Source: JAKQIM01 sp964633225
GTDB lineage: Bacteria; Chloroflexota; Anaerolineae; Anaerolineales; UBA4823
Direction: 5' to 3'
Length of the DNA: 37,700 bases
Assembly: GCA_964633225.1 (NCBI GenBank)
Contig: CAZWFQ010000034.1
Location: forward strand, 1 to 37,700
This document shows positions 8,603-17,759 of this stretch, in pieces; the first letter of the stretch is position 1; the number at the start of each line of letters is the position of its first letter. A model generated the notes under the pieces. That model worked only from the letters and a program-made list of their open reading frames with translations. It was not told the DNA's origin and made no database searches. The translations under genes were made by a program, and so were the position numbers.

Positions 8603-8661
8603 TTCCCAGCGTAACAATGTGTTCCCAACTCAGGTAAGGCTGTCGGCCTAAAGGAATTGCT

Positions 8662-9033
8662 ATGCTCTCAGACTTCGTTCCTGTTGCTGTCATTATCCTG
8701 CTGGCAATCGCGTTAGGTTTTTTGGTGGTTGCGTTGGGCCACCTGTTTGGTCCCCGGCGCTCTACCGTGCGTAAGGGCATGCCATATGAATCAGGCATGA
8801 TCCCTTATGGGCCAGGGACCCGCCGCGTGCCGGTGAAATTCTACCTCGTCGCGGTCTTATTCATCTTGTTCGATATTGAAATCATCTTCTTCTTGCCCTG
8901 GGCAGTGGTCTTGCACCGCTTTATCAGCGCAGACCTGGGGGTCTTTGCCCTGGTTGAAATGTCCATTTTTATTGTTATCTTGTTGGTAGGCTACGTGTAT
9001 GCCTGGAAGAAGGGAGCTCTCCAATGGGAATAG
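8662..9033 (+). CDS. nuoA: NADH-quinone oxidoreductase subunit A
   Basis: A 123-residue membrane subunit of complex I with three helices. The family signature is clear: KGMPYESGMIPYGPGTRRVPVKFYLVAVLFILFDIEIIFFLPW, including the acidic DIEIIFF helix next to the quinone chamber. The start ATG follows AAGGA by 6 nt. It is the first gene of a 14-gene operon, and its end overlaps nuoB by 10 nt, which suggests translational coupling. Confidence 0.96.
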   Translation: MLSDFVPVAVIILLAIALGFLVVALGHLFGPRRSTVRKGMPYESGMIPYGPGTRRVPVKFYLVAVLFILFDIEIIFFLPWAVVLHRFISADLGVFALVEMSIFIVILLVGYVYAWKKGALQWE

Positions 9034-9506
9034 AGCAAAAACTTGGCAATATGGGGGTAGTGACCACCACGCTCGAAAAAACCGTCAACTGGTCGCGCAC
9101 CAATGCCATGTGGCCCATGCTATTTGGCCTGGCTTGCTGTGCCATCGAGATGATGGCTGCCCAGGCGGCGCACTATGATATGAGCCGTTTTGGCATGGAG
9201 CTGATGCGTGCCAGCCCGCGCCAATCTGACCTGATGATTGTAGCCGGGCGCGTGACGCGTAAGATGGCCCCGGTTTTGCGCCGCCTGTACGACCAGATGC
9301 CCGATCCCAAGTGGGTCATCTCGATGGGCGACTGCGCTTCTTGTGGGGGCGTATTCAACAATTATGCCATTGTCCAGGGTGTGGATGAGATCGTCCCGGT
9401 GGATGTATACGTGGCGGGCTGCCCGCCGCGCCCCGAGGCCTTGCTCCACGGCGTGATGACCCTGTACGAGAAGGTAAAGCAAGAAAAGATGAAAGATTGG
9501 GCTTAG
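9024..9506 (+). CDS. nuoB: NADH-quinone oxidoreductase subunit B
   Basis: A 160-residue peripheral subunit that carries cluster N2, the last iron-sulfur cluster before quinone. The adjacent cysteines at 38-39 (GLACCAIEMM), the GDCASCGG cysteines and GCPPRPEALL supply the expected ligands. An AAGGGAG Shine-Dalgarno lies inside the 3' end of nuoA. It is followed closely by nuoC. Confidence 0.97.
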   Translation: MGIEQKLGNMGVVTTTLEKTVNWSRTNAMWPMLFGLACCAIEMMAAQAAHYDMSRFGMELMRASPRQSDLMIVAGRVTRKMAPVLRRLYDQMPDPKWVISMGDCASCGGVFNNYAIVQGVDEIVPVDVYVAGCPPRPEALLHGVMTLYEKVKQEKMKDWA

Positions 9507-9518
9507 GAGCGAGTGAGC

Positions 9519-10046
9519 ATGGCGGATGAACAACTAAGAAGTGTTTTGAGGCATATCAAAGAGCGCTTCGGGGTGGAGGATGCGGCAGGAATGAAATCGC
9601 CGCCGGCCCTGTTGGTACCTGCCGATCAGATTGTTGCGGTATGCCGGACTCTGCGCGATGAGTTCGGCTTTGATTTTCTATGCGATGTCACCGCCTCAGA
9701 CTATTGGCCTGAACAAGCGCCGCGCTTCCACATCATTTACACGCTGTACTCCAACGAGCACAACCTGCGCCTGAGCCTGCGCGTGCCGTTGGATGGCGAT
9801 TTCCCCGCCCTGCCGACGATGGAAGGCGTCTATCGCAGTGCCAACTGGCAAGAACGCGAGCTGTTCGACATGTTCGGCATCTACATTGAGGGCCATTCTG
9901 ATCTGCGCCGCATCCTGATGCCGGCGGATTGGGAAGGCCACCCGCTGCGCAAAGATTACCCCCTGGGCTACGAAGAGCCGCAGTTCTCCTTCAACTTCGA
10001 CGAGATTGCCAGGCGCAAGCACCGCCCGGGGTCCATAGAGGCTTAG
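9519..10046 (+). CDS. nuoC: NADH-quinone oxidoreductase subunit C
   Basis: A 175-residue, 30-kDa-family hydrophilic subunit of the connecting arm. The signature is ERELFDMFGIYIEGHSDLRRILMPADWEGHPLRKDYPLG. ATG 9519 is chosen because AGGAG (9505-9509) is 9 nt away; a GTG at 9513 would be only 3 nt from it. NuoC and NuoD are separate proteins here and not fused as in E. coli. The nuoD start is 4 nt after the stop. Confidence 0.96.
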   Translation: MADEQLRSVLRHIKERFGVEDAAGMKSPPALLVPADQIVAVCRTLRDEFGFDFLCDVTASDYWPEQAPRFHIIYTLYSNEHNLRLSLRVPLDGDFPALPTMEGVYRSANWQERELFDMFGIYIEGHSDLRRILMPADWEGHPLRKDYPLGYEEPQFSFNFDEIARRKHRPGSIEA

Positions 10047-10050
10047 GCGT

Positions 10051-11286
10051 ATGTCTGATATCACTTTTTCCGAAGTCAATGTAGATGAGCTGCGGCACCT
10101 GGTCTCTGAGCGGGCCTTGAAAGGCGAGACCGTGCTCTTGAACATGGGCCCCCAGCACCCTTCCACCCACGGCGTGCTGCGCTTGCTGTTAGAGCTGGAT
10201 GGCGAGACGGTTGTCACCTGCATCCCGGATGTGGGCTTCTTGCATACGGGCATTGAGAAGAACATGGAGGCCAAGACCTTTGAAAAGGCCGCCGTGATGA
10301 CCGACCGCCTGGATTATCTGAACACCACCGGCAATGTATTGGCCTACTGCCTGGCGATCGAAAAGCTGGCGGATCTGGATGTGCCGCCGCGCGCCCAGGC
10401 CATTCGCGTCATCCTGGTTGAACTACAGCGCATTGCCTCGCACCTGGTGTGGCTGGGCACGCATGCCCTGGACCTGGCGGCGATGTCGGTTTTCTTGTAC
10501 TGCTTCCGCGAGCGCGAAGCCATCATGGATATCATGGAGATGTGCTCGGGCCAGCGCATGATGACCACCTTTTTCCGCCCGGGCGGCCTGTGGCGAGATG
10601 TGCCGGCTGATTTTGAGATTTCGGTGCGCCGTTTTATCCGCACCTTCCCTGAGCGGCTTGACCAGTACCACGCCTTGCTGACCAAGAACCCCATCTTCAT
10701 GGATCGCACGCGCAATATTGGCAAGATCTCTGCCGCAGATGCCATCCAGTGGGGGCTGACAGGCCCCAGCCTGCGCGGCTCTGGCCCCGATTACGATATC
10801 CGCAAGCGCCAGCCCTACATGGGCTATGAGCAGTACGAGTTTGAGGTGCCCACCGGCACCAATGGCGATGTGTACGACCGCTACCTGGTGCGCATGGAAG
10901 AGATGCGCCAGTCGCTGCGCATTGCCCAGCAGGCCCTGGATAAGCTGCCTTACGGCCCGGTGCGCTCGAACAACCGCAAATTTGTCCCGCCGCCGCGCGC
11001 CGAATTGGGCGAAAGCATGGAAGCGGTCATCCACCACTTCAAGCTTTGGACAGAAGGCTTTATCTTGCCCAAGGGTTCGGTTTACAGCCCGATCGAATCG
11101 CCGCGTGGCGAGCTGGGGGTATATCTCGAAAGCGATGGCGGCCCCAAGCCGCACCGTGTCCACTGGCGCACCCCGTCTTTCATCCATTTGCAGGCCCTGC
11201 CCAAGCTCGCCAAAGGCCATTTTGTGGCCGACCTGGTGGGCATCATTGGCAGCCTCGATATCGTGCTGGGCGATTCTGATCGTTAA
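10051..11286 (+). CDS. nuoD: NADH-quinone oxidoreductase subunit D
   Basis: A 411-residue, 49-kDa-family subunit that forms the quinone-reduction site with NuoB. The N-terminal NMGPQHPSTHGVLRLLLELDG contains the quinone-head His, and GFLHTGIEKNME and SPRGELGVYLESDG are also typical. Length is normal for a free-standing NuoD. It starts 4 nt after nuoC with little Shine-Dalgarno, suggesting coupled translation. Confidence 0.97.
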   Translation: MSDITFSEVNVDELRHLVSERALKGETVLLNMGPQHPSTHGVLRLLLELDGETVVTCIPDVGFLHTGIEKNMEAKTFEKAAVMTDRLDYLNTTGNVLAYCLAIEKLADLDVPPRAQAIRVILVELQRIASHLVWLGTHALDLAAMSVFLYCFREREAIMDIMEMCSGQRMMTTFFRPGGLWRDVPADFEISVRRFIRTFPERLDQYHALLTKNPIFMDRTRNIGKISAADAIQWGLTGPSLRGSGPDYDIRKRQPYMGYEQYEFEVPTGTNGDVYDRYLVRMEEMRQSLRIAQQALDKLPYGPVRSNNRKFVPPPRAELGESMEAVIHHFKLWTEGFILPKGSVYSPIESPRGELGVYLESDGGPKPHRVHWRTPSFIHLQALPKLAKGHFVADLVGIIGSLDIVLGDSDR

Positions 11287-11298
11287 AGTGAAGAGACT

Positions 11299-11802
11299 AT
11301 GCTGACTGAATATTACGCCAATGAAGTCCAGGCCATCCTGGCCAAATACCCACCCGACCAGAAGCGTTCGGCCCTCATGCCTCTGATTTACCTGGCCCAG
11401 CGCACCCATGGCAGCGTGACCCCAGACCTGATGAAAGAGATCGCCGGCTTGTGCGGGGTGACGGCAACCGAAGTGGCTTCTGTGGTCGGTTTTTATTCAT
11501 TGTTCTATGACAATGAGGCCAGTAAATACCGGGTGCAGGTTTGCACCGACCTGCCTTGCGCGCTGCGCGGGGCCGACCAGTTCTTGGAGAAGTTGTGTGA
11601 GCGCTTGGGCATCCGGGTCGGCGAGACCACGCCCGATGGCAAGGTGACGGTGGAAGCGGTGAAGTGCCTGGCTGCCTGTGACAAGGCCCCCATGTTCCAG
11701 GTGCAGTCCATGACCCCTGAAGAGAAAGAACATTTGAAGTATTTTGAGAACCAGACGGTTGAGAGTGCGCTGGAACTCATTAATATGTTGAGGTCTCAGT
11801 AA
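11299..11802 (+). CDS. nuoE: NADH-quinone oxidoreductase subunit E
   Basis: A 167-residue, 24-kDa-family thioredoxin-like subunit of the NADH-oxidising module. The [2Fe-2S] ligands are visible as CTDLPC (Cx4C) and CLAAC (Cx3C). It is preceded by GAAGAG-type purines after nuoD. An 80-bp gap with an imperfect palindrome separates it from nuoF, the longest gap in the operon. Confidence 0.95.
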   Translation: MLTEYYANEVQAILAKYPPDQKRSALMPLIYLAQRTHGSVTPDLMKEIAGLCGVTATEVASVVGFYSLFYDNEASKYRVQVCTDLPCALRGADQFLEKLCERLGIRVGETTPDGKVTVEAVKCLAACDKAPMFQVQSMTPEEKEHLKYFENQTVESALELINMLRSQ

Positions 11803-11809
11803 GAAAAGC

Positions 11810-11866
11810 CACAGAGATACTGAGGGCCCGGCGTGTTTACCAGGTTTTCTCAGCGTCTCGGCGGTG
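11810..11866. repeat. Imperfect palindromic CACAGAGA-type repeat inside the nuo operon
   Basis: CACAGAGATACTGAG (11810-11824) faces CTCAGCGTCTCGGCGGTG (11849-11866), whose reverse complement CACCGCCGAGACGCTGAG is a variant of the same sequence. The second arm matches 16 of 18 bases with 37514-37531. I read it as a dispersed extragenic palindromic element. No T-tract follows, so it is unlikely to stop transcription fully. Confidence 0.65.
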
Positions 11867-11882
11867 ATATCCAGGATACCCT

Positions 11883-13133
11883 ATGACAGATATCAAACAA
11901 TACCTTCTCTTGCGTCATCGTGATATTGCCGGCCTGGACCAATTGGAAACCTACCGCCAGAACGGCGGCTTTGAGGCTTTCCAAAAGGCGGTCACCAGCA
12001 TGCAGCCGGTTGAGGTGACGGATGTGGTCAAGGCCTCGGGCCTGCGCGGCCGCGGCGGGGCTGGTTTCCCCACCGGCGTGAAGTGGTCGTTCATCGACAA
12101 CAAGAATTGGCCGCACTATGTGGTCGCCAATGCCGATGAATCTGAGCCGGGCACCTTTAAGGACCGTGAGATCATGGCCCGCAACCCCTTCCAATTCCTC
12201 GAAGGGTTGGCCCTGTGTGCCTACGCCGTCTCGGCCCACGAGGCCTATGTTTATTTGCGCGGCGAGTTCTGGCAGGTGGCGGCGATCTTGGATCGCTGTA
12301 TTGCTGAGATGGAAGCCGCCGGGCTGCTGGGCGATCGCTTATTCGGAACCGATTACAGCCTGCGCCTGCATACCCACCTGGGGGCCGGGGCTTACATCTG
12401 CGGTGAAGAGACGGCCCTGCTGGAATCGATGGAAGGCAAGCTGGGCCAGCCGCGCCTGCGCCCGCCCTTCCCGCCGTCTTACGGCCTGTTTGGCAAGCCC
12501 ACCATCGTCAACAACGTCGAGACGCTGGCTAACCTGCCGCTGATCATTGAGAAGGGCGCCGAGTGGTACCGCAGTTACGGCACCGAGAAGAGCCCGGGGG
12601 TCAAGATCTTTTCTCTCTCTGGCTGTGTCAATAAGCCGGGCAACTATGAGCTGCCCCTGGGCACCCCCTTCCGCCAGTTGATCTACCAGCACGGCGGCGG
12701 GCTGCCGGAAGGGCGCAAGATCAAATCCATCATGCCGGCTGGGGCCTCCTCCTCGCTCATTGTGGCGACCGAAGAAGCGCTGGATACCGCCATGGATTAC
12801 GAGAGCGTGCCCAAGGTGGGCGCACAGTTGGGCTCGGCCTCTGTGATCATTATTGACGACTCGGTTAACGTGGCCTGGCTGCTTCACAAAACGCTCGAAT
12901 TCTTCAAGCACGAGTCGTGCGGCAAATGCACTCCCTGCCGGGAAGGCACTTATTGGATGCTGCACCTGGCAGAGCGGATTGCCTCTGGGCACGCCACCAG
13001 CCAGGATGTTGAGCTGCTGCGCGACGTGGCCTCGCAGATGAAAGGCAAGTGTTTCTGTGCGCTAGGTGAATTCTCCATCGAAGCCGTGCTCTCTGGCATC
13101 GAACGTTTCCCGCAGGATTTTGAGCATGAGTAA
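11883..13133 (+). CDS. nuoF: NADH-quinone oxidoreductase subunit F
   Basis: A 416-residue, 51-kDa-family subunit that binds NADH and FMN and starts electron transfer. Visible motifs are the flavin/nucleotide loop RGRGGAGFPTGVKW (about residues 55-68), the GAGAYICGEETALLESMEG segment, and the N3 [4Fe-4S] ligands CGKCTPCREG with the later CFCALGE. Presence of NuoE, F and G implies genuine NADH oxidation and not a ferredoxin- or F420-linked short complex. The stop codon overlaps nuoG by 8 nt. Confidence 0.97.
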   Translation: MTDIKQYLLLRHRDIAGLDQLETYRQNGGFEAFQKAVTSMQPVEVTDVVKASGLRGRGGAGFPTGVKWSFIDNKNWPHYVVANADESEPGTFKDREIMARNPFQFLEGLALCAYAVSAHEAYVYLRGEFWQVAAILDRCIAEMEAAGLLGDRLFGTDYSLRLHTHLGAGAYICGEETALLESMEGKLGQPRLRPPFPPSYGLFGKPTIVNNVETLANLPLIIEKGAEWYRSYGTEKSPGVKIFSLSGCVNKPGNYELPLGTPFRQLIYQHGGGLPEGRKIKSIMPAGASSSLIVATEEALDTAMDYESVPKVGAQLGSASVIIIDDSVNVAWLLHKTLEFFKHESCGKCTPCREGTYWMLHLAERIASGHATSQDVELLRDVASQMKGKCFCALGEFSIEAVLSGIERFPQDFEHE

Positions 13134-15627
13134 ACTTGTAACGTTGACCATTGATGACAAGCAAGTCACCGTGCCCGAAGGGACGGTCATCGTGGATGCT
13201 GCCAAGAAAGTGGGCATTGACATCCCCGTGTTCTGCTACCATCCCAAGATGGAGCCGGTGGGCATGTGCCGCATGTGCCTGGTGGACGTGGGCCGGCCCG
13301 TTATTGACCGCTCCACGGGCCAGCCCGTGTTGGAAGCCGATGGCTCGCCCAGGATCCAGTTTGGCCCCAAGCTCGAGACAGCCTGCACCACCCTCGTCTC
13401 TGAAGGTATGGTGGTGGTGGGGCTGTCAGATAAGGTCAAGGCTGGGCGCAAGGATGTCTTAGAATTCTTGCTCACCTCACACCCGTTAGACTGCCCCGTT
13501 TGTGATAAGGGCGGAGAGTGCCCCCTGCAGAACCTGACCATGGGCTTCGGGCCGGGCGAGAGCCGCTTCTTGTACGATGAGAAGATGCACCTGGCTAAGC
13601 ATGTTCCCCTGGGCGACCTGATCTTCCTGGACCGCGAGCGCTGCATCCAATGCGGGCGCTGCGTGCGCTTCCAATCGGAGATCGTTGATGACCCGGTGAT
13701 CGGCTTCTTCAACCGCGGGCGCAAGCTTGAGATCCGCACCTATTCTGAGCCAGGCTTTGATTCGTATTTTTCGGGCAATACCAGCGATATCTGCCCGGTG
13801 GGCGCCTTGACCACGGCTGACTTCCGCTTCGGGGCCCGCCCCTGGGAGATGCTCACCACCGCTTCGATCTGCCCGCACTGCGCCGTGGGCTGCAACCTGG
13901 CCTTCAATGTGCGCCGCGAGGCCAAGGCCGGCGGCGAAATCGTCATCAAGCGCACCCTGCCGCGCCAGAATGAGCAGGTCAACGAGATTTGGATCTGCGA
14001 TAAGGGCCGTTTTGGTTACCATTTTGCTGAGAGCCAAGCACGGCTCACACAACCCCTGGTGCGCCAGAATGGAGAGCTTCAACCGGTGGAATGGGACGAA
14101 GCCTTGCGCCTGGTGGCAGAGAACTTCCGCACCGCCGGCCGCGACCTGCTGGCCCTGGTTGGGGGGCGGCTTTCGAACGAAGATCTCTTCAACATCCAGT
14201 CCCTGGCCCAAGGCCTGGGCGGCAAGATTGGCCTGGATACCTACATGGCGGGCGGCGACCTGGTCAGCCAGGTGGGCCTGGGCCAGGGCAGCAACCTGGC
14301 TGACCTGGGCCAGGGTTCAGCCATCCTGGTGGTGGCCTGTGACCTGGAAGAAGAAGCCCCCATCTGGTGGCTGCGCATTAAGCAGGCTGTTGAGCGTGGG
14401 GCCTCCTTGATCGTGGCCAACCCGCGCCCCACCAAGTTGGAGCGTTACGCAGCGCACACCTTGCGCTACCAATACGGCACTGAGGCCGCCACGGTGGCCG
14501 CGCTGGCTGCGGTGCTGACCAACTCGCCTGTGCCTGGTAAAAACGGAATCAACCCTTCGATCGTCAAAGCTGCCGCCGAGGCCATCACCGGCCTGGGGAA
14601 CCTGGTGGTGCTGTATGGCAGCGAAGGCCTGGGTCTAGAAGGCTCGCAGGCTTTGGCGCAGGCTTGCGCCAACCTGTTGATCGCCACCGGGCACATCGGG
14701 CAGCCCAATAACGGCCTGCTGGCGGTTTGGCCGCATGCCAACGACCAGGGCGCCTGGGAGATGGGCCTGCGCCCCCTGCCCGACCTGGCGGCAGCCCTGC
14801 AGGCTGCCAAAGCCCTCTACCTGGCCGGCTCAGACCCGCTTGCAGACGACCCTGCCCTGGCCGAAGCCATCCGGGCCCTGCCCTTTGTGGTGGTGCAAGA
14901 CCTGTTCCTGACGGATACAGCCAGGCTGGCGAACGTGGTGCTGCCGGTCTTACCCTTTACCGAACGCGATGGCAGCTTCACCTCCGGCGAGCGGCGCGTC
15001 CAGCGTTATTACCCGGCAGTGCTGCCGCGCCCTGGCGCCCGCCCCGATCACGCCATTAGCGGCGAGATCTGCACGCGCCTTGGTGTGCAGGCCGAAGCGG
15101 GCTCGGCGGCAAGCGTCTTTGCCCGCCTGGCCGCAACGGTGCCGGCTTACCAGGGCCTGAATTACCGCCTGTTGGCCCAGACGGTCGAACAGTGGCCCGC
15201 CATCGGCCGCCCCGATGTATATTACGGCGGCACAGCCTACGCCAACACCCAGGGCTTGGGGGTGCAGGTCAAGCCGGGCGCCCAAGATGGCCCCGCCCCC
15301 GTGCAGACCCCCTTGGCGCACGATCCGCTTGTGCCTCTCAAGCCCGGCGAGCGCCTGGCCGTCCCCGTCACCCGGCTCTACGATCGCGGCACCACCATTG
15401 CCCATACCCAATTGCTGCACGCCCGCACCCCCGCACCCTTTGTGGCACTTCGCCCAGGCGAGCTGCAAGCCTCAGATGGAGACAGCCTCCAGGTCACCCT
15501 GGGCGGCCAGACATTCACCGTCACCCTGCGCCTGGACGAAGCGCTGCCGGCTGGCGTGGTCATGGTGCCGCGCAGCCTGGGCCTGCCCTTGCGCGGTCCA
15601 CAGGCGGTTGAGCTGAAAGTAAAGTAA
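13126..15627 (+). CDS. nuoG: NADH-quinone oxidoreductase subunit G
   Basis: An 833-residue, 75-kDa-family subunit carrying several iron-sulfur clusters. In order: [2Fe-2S] ferredoxin domain (CYHPKMEPVGMCRMC and the later Cys of ACTTLVSEG), the His/Cys cluster (HPLDCPVCDKGGEC), a [4Fe-4S] motif (RCIQCGRCVRF), a further cluster of molybdoenzyme type (CPHCAVGCNL), and a long molybdopterin-oxidoreductase-like domain that is a structural relic in complex I. The C-terminal region (about 690-833) resembles the molydopterin dinucleotide-binding barrel. The start is taken at ATG 13126, giving MSKLVTLTIDDKQVTVPEG, with AGGA 10 nt upstream and an 8-nt overlap with nuoF. Confidence 0.95.
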   Translation: MSKLVTLTIDDKQVTVPEGTVIVDAAKKVGIDIPVFCYHPKMEPVGMCRMCLVDVGRPVIDRSTGQPVLEADGSPRIQFGPKLETACTTLVSEGMVVVGLSDKVKAGRKDVLEFLLTSHPLDCPVCDKGGECPLQNLTMGFGPGESRFLYDEKMHLAKHVPLGDLIFLDRERCIQCGRCVRFQSEIVDDPVIGFFNRGRKLEIRTYSEPGFDSYFSGNTSDICPVGALTTADFRFGARPWEMLTTASICPHCAVGCNLAFNVRREAKAGGEIVIKRTLPRQNEQVNEIWICDKGRFGYHFAESQARLTQPLVRQNGELQPVEWDEALRLVAENFRTAGRDLLALVGGRLSNEDLFNIQSLAQGLGGKIGLDTYMAGGDLVSQVGLGQGSNLADLGQGSAILVVACDLEEEAPIWWLRIKQAVERGASLIVANPRPTKLERYAAHTLRYQYGTEAATVAALAAVLTNSPVPGKNGINPSIVKAAAEAITGLGNLVVLYGSEGLGLEGSQALAQACANLLIATGHIGQPNNGLLAVWPHANDQGAWEMGLRPLPDLAAALQAAKALYLAGSDPLADDPALAEAIRALPFVVVQDLFLTDTARLANVVLPVLPFTERDGSFTSGERRVQRYYPAVLPRPGARPDHAISGEICTRLGVQAEAGSAASVFARLAATVPAYQGLNYRLLAQTVEQWPAIGRPDVYYGGTAYANTQGLGVQVKPGAQDGPAPVQTPLAHDPLVPLKPGERLAVPVTRLYDRGTTIAHTQLLHARTPAPFVALRPGELQASDGDSLQVTLGGQTFTVTLRLDEALPAGVVMVPRSLGLPLRGPQAVELKVK

Positions 15628-15642
15628 GCTGGAGCACAGTAC

Positions 15643-16665
15643 ATGGAATCTGCCTTGATCTGGGAATATCTCATCAAATCGGCCTTCCTCTTGCTTTTTC
15701 TGACGGGTGGCTTTGCCTACCTGACCTTGTTCGAGCGCAGGGTGTTGGCCCGTATGCAGACCCGCATCGGCCCTAACCGGGCCGGGCCCCAGGGCCTGCT
15801 GCAGCCGGTGGCAGATGGCATCAAGCTGATCTTCAAAGAGGAGCTGGTGCCTGATAAAGCCGATAAGCTGCTTTTCATCCTGGCGCCGGTCATCACCGTC
15901 ATCCCTGCCCTCATCATTCCGGCTGTCATCCCATGGGGGCGGGTCATCAACCTGTTTGGGCGGCAGGTGCCGCTCTACCTGGCGGATATCAACGTCGGCG
16001 CGCTGTACATTACTGCCATGTCTTCCATTGCGGTGTATGGCATTGTGCTGGCGGGTTGGTCTTCAAACAACAAGTACGCCCTGATGGGCGGCCTGCGCTC
16101 TACGGCCCAGATGATCTCCTATGAGCTGGCGTTGGGCCTGTCTTTCGTGGGGCCCATCTTGCTGGCTGGCTCGATGAGCATGGTCGATATCGTCGAAGCG
16201 CAGGGGGCGGCGGGCTTCTTGGGCTGGATCAAGTGGAACCTCTTCCAGCCGCTGGGCTTCATCATCTTCATCATCGCCTGCGTGGCTGAGATCAACCGCT
16301 CGCCCTTTGATATGCCCGAGGCCGAGCAAGAATTGACCGCCGGTTACCATGTGGAATACTCCGGCATGAAGTTTGCCCTGTTCTTCATGGCCGAATACAT
16401 CAAGATGATCGTCGTCAGCATGATCGGCGCCACCCTCTTCTTGGGCGGTTACCTGGGGCCCTGGGTAGACCAGGTGCCTGTGTTGGGCCCGGTGTACCTG
16501 ATGGCCAAGACGCTGGCGATCTTGTTCTTCCTGGTTTGGCTGCGCGCCACTTCGCCGCGCTTCCGCTACGACCGCCTGATGGCCTTCGGCTGGAAAGTGC
16601 TGCTGCCCTTGGCCCTGCTCAACGTCTTTCTGGTGGCCGTCTTAACGGTAGTCTTTGGAGGATAG
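15643..16665 (+). CDS. nuoH: NADH-quinone oxidoreductase subunit H
   Basis: A 340-residue membrane subunit with about eight helices that joins the arm to the membrane domain. The conserved quinone-chamber loops are visible: ERRVLARMQTRIGPNRAGP near the N-terminus and AEINRSPFDMPEAEQELTAG. It is preceded by a TGGAG Shine-Dalgarno. Its last codons contain the GGAGGA Shine-Dalgarno of nuoI. Confidence 0.97.
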   Translation: MESALIWEYLIKSAFLLLFLTGGFAYLTLFERRVLARMQTRIGPNRAGPQGLLQPVADGIKLIFKEELVPDKADKLLFILAPVITVIPALIIPAVIPWGRVINLFGRQVPLYLADINVGALYITAMSSIAVYGIVLAGWSSNNKYALMGGLRSTAQMISYELALGLSFVGPILLAGSMSMVDIVEAQGAAGFLGWIKWNLFQPLGFIIFIIACVAEINRSPFDMPEAEQELTAGYHVEYSGMKFALFFMAEYIKMIVVSMIGATLFLGGYLGPWVDQVPVLGPVYLMAKTLAILFFLVWLRATSPRFRYDRLMAFGWKVLLPLALLNVFLVAVLTVVFGG

Positions 16666-16669
16666 AAGC

Positions 16670-17176
16670 ATGTTCCTTATCGAAATTGCCCGCGGCCTGG
16701 GCACCACCTTGCGCATGCTGTTTGAAAAACCGGTTACCACCCAGTACCCCGAAGAGCGGCGGCCGGTGCATACGCGTTTTAAGGGCCGCCACTCGCTGCA
16801 CCGTTACGAGAACGGCCTGGAAAAGTGCATCGGTTGCGCCCTGTGCGCCGCCGCCTGCCCGGCAGACGCCATCTTCGTCGAATCGTCTGAAAATACCGAC
16901 GAACAGCGCTTCTCGCCTGGCGAGCGCTATGCCAGCACCTACGAGATCAACTTCTTGCGCTGCATCTTCTGCGGTTACTGTGAAGATGCCTGCCCAACCG
17001 AGGCCATCGTGCTGGGCGATAATTATGAGCTGACCTTCACCGACCGTCGCGATGCCATCTATGGCAAAGAACGGCTGCTGGTGCCGGTGCCGCTCGGCGG
17101 CATGCCCACCCCCCAGCAGACCCAGCCGGGCGTGTTTACGCGCTCTATCCCTGTGATGGAAAACCCCAAGGACTAG
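16670..17176 (+). CDS. nuoI: NADH-quinone oxidoreductase subunit I
   Basis: A 168-residue subunit with two [4Fe-4S] clusters (N6a and N6b), seen as CIGCALCAAACPADAI and CIFCGYCEDACPTEAI. ATG 16670 is chosen because GGAGGA, overlapping the nuoH stop, is at proper distance; a TTG 15 nt upstream in frame is rejected. The N-terminal amphipathic stretch fits the membrane-contacting helix of this subunit. Confidence 0.96.
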   Translation: MFLIEIARGLGTTLRMLFEKPVTTQYPEERRPVHTRFKGRHSLHRYENGLEKCIGCALCAAACPADAIFVESSENTDEQRFSPGERYASTYEINFLRCIFCGYCEDACPTEAIVLGDNYELTFTDRRDAIYGKERLLVPVPLGGMPTPQQTQPGVFTRSIPVMENPKD

Positions 17177-17204
17177 AATTCCCATTGACCCGGAGAATTT
17201 GCCG

Positions 17205-17720
17205 ATGACCGTTCAATTGATCCTTTTCTTCATCCTCGCCTTCGTGGCTGTGCTGACTGCGCTGGGCATGCTGGTCAGTAAGAACGCCGTCTATGCAGCC
17301 CTGTACCTGATCTTGAACTTTGCCACGGTGGCGGTTTTCTACCTGCTGCTGAATGCCCCCTTCCTGGCCTTGGCCCAGATCACGGTTTACGCTGGGGCCA
17401 TTATGGTGCTGTTCTTGTTCGTCATCATGCTCTTAGGCGCCGAGAAGCTCGGCCAGGGCCAGGTGCACGCCTGGCAGCGCCCCCTGGCGATTGGCCTGGG
17501 CCTCATCCTGGCAGCCGAGATGGTCTACATCCTGGCGACCAATGCCGGGGGCTGGATGGCCGCCTCGGAAGGGGCGATAATCGATCCGAACTTCGGCAGC
17601 CCCGATAGCGTGGGGTGGGAGTTGTTCACCAGAAACCTGCTGCCGTTTGAGGTCACATCCATCTTGCTGTTGGTGGCCATTGTCGGCGCAATTGTGATGA
17701 CCAAAGTTGAGAAAAAGTAA
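17205..17720 (+). CDS. nuoJ: NADH-quinone oxidoreductase subunit J
   Basis: A 171-residue membrane subunit with five helices. LAQITVYAGAIMVLFLFVIMLLGAE is the typical NuoJ helix 3 region that contains the pi-bulge. ATG 17205 with GGAG at 17192-17195 is preferred over a TTG at 17199. A 39-nt gap follows. Confidence 0.95.
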   Translation: MTVQLILFFILAFVAVLTALGMLVSKNAVYAALYLILNFATVAVFYLLLNAPFLALAQITVYAGAIMVLFLFVIMLLGAEKLGQGQVHAWQRPLAIGLGLILAAEMVYILATNAGGWMAASEGAIIDPNFGSPDSVGWELFTRNLLPFEVTSILLLVAIVGAIVMTKVEKK

Positions 17721-17759
17721 GGCGGTTGGTGCAGAGCCTTCGGGTTATGGAGTGAAGCT

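Noticed and set aside
10423..11409. 328-codon open frame on minus within nuoD
   Set aside because: Antisense mirror frame of a conserved gene.
13066..13125. Upstream in-frame start of nuoG
   Set aside because: It would overlap nuoF by 68 nt and adds residues before the ferredoxin domain; ATG 13126 has a Shine-Dalgarno and normal length.
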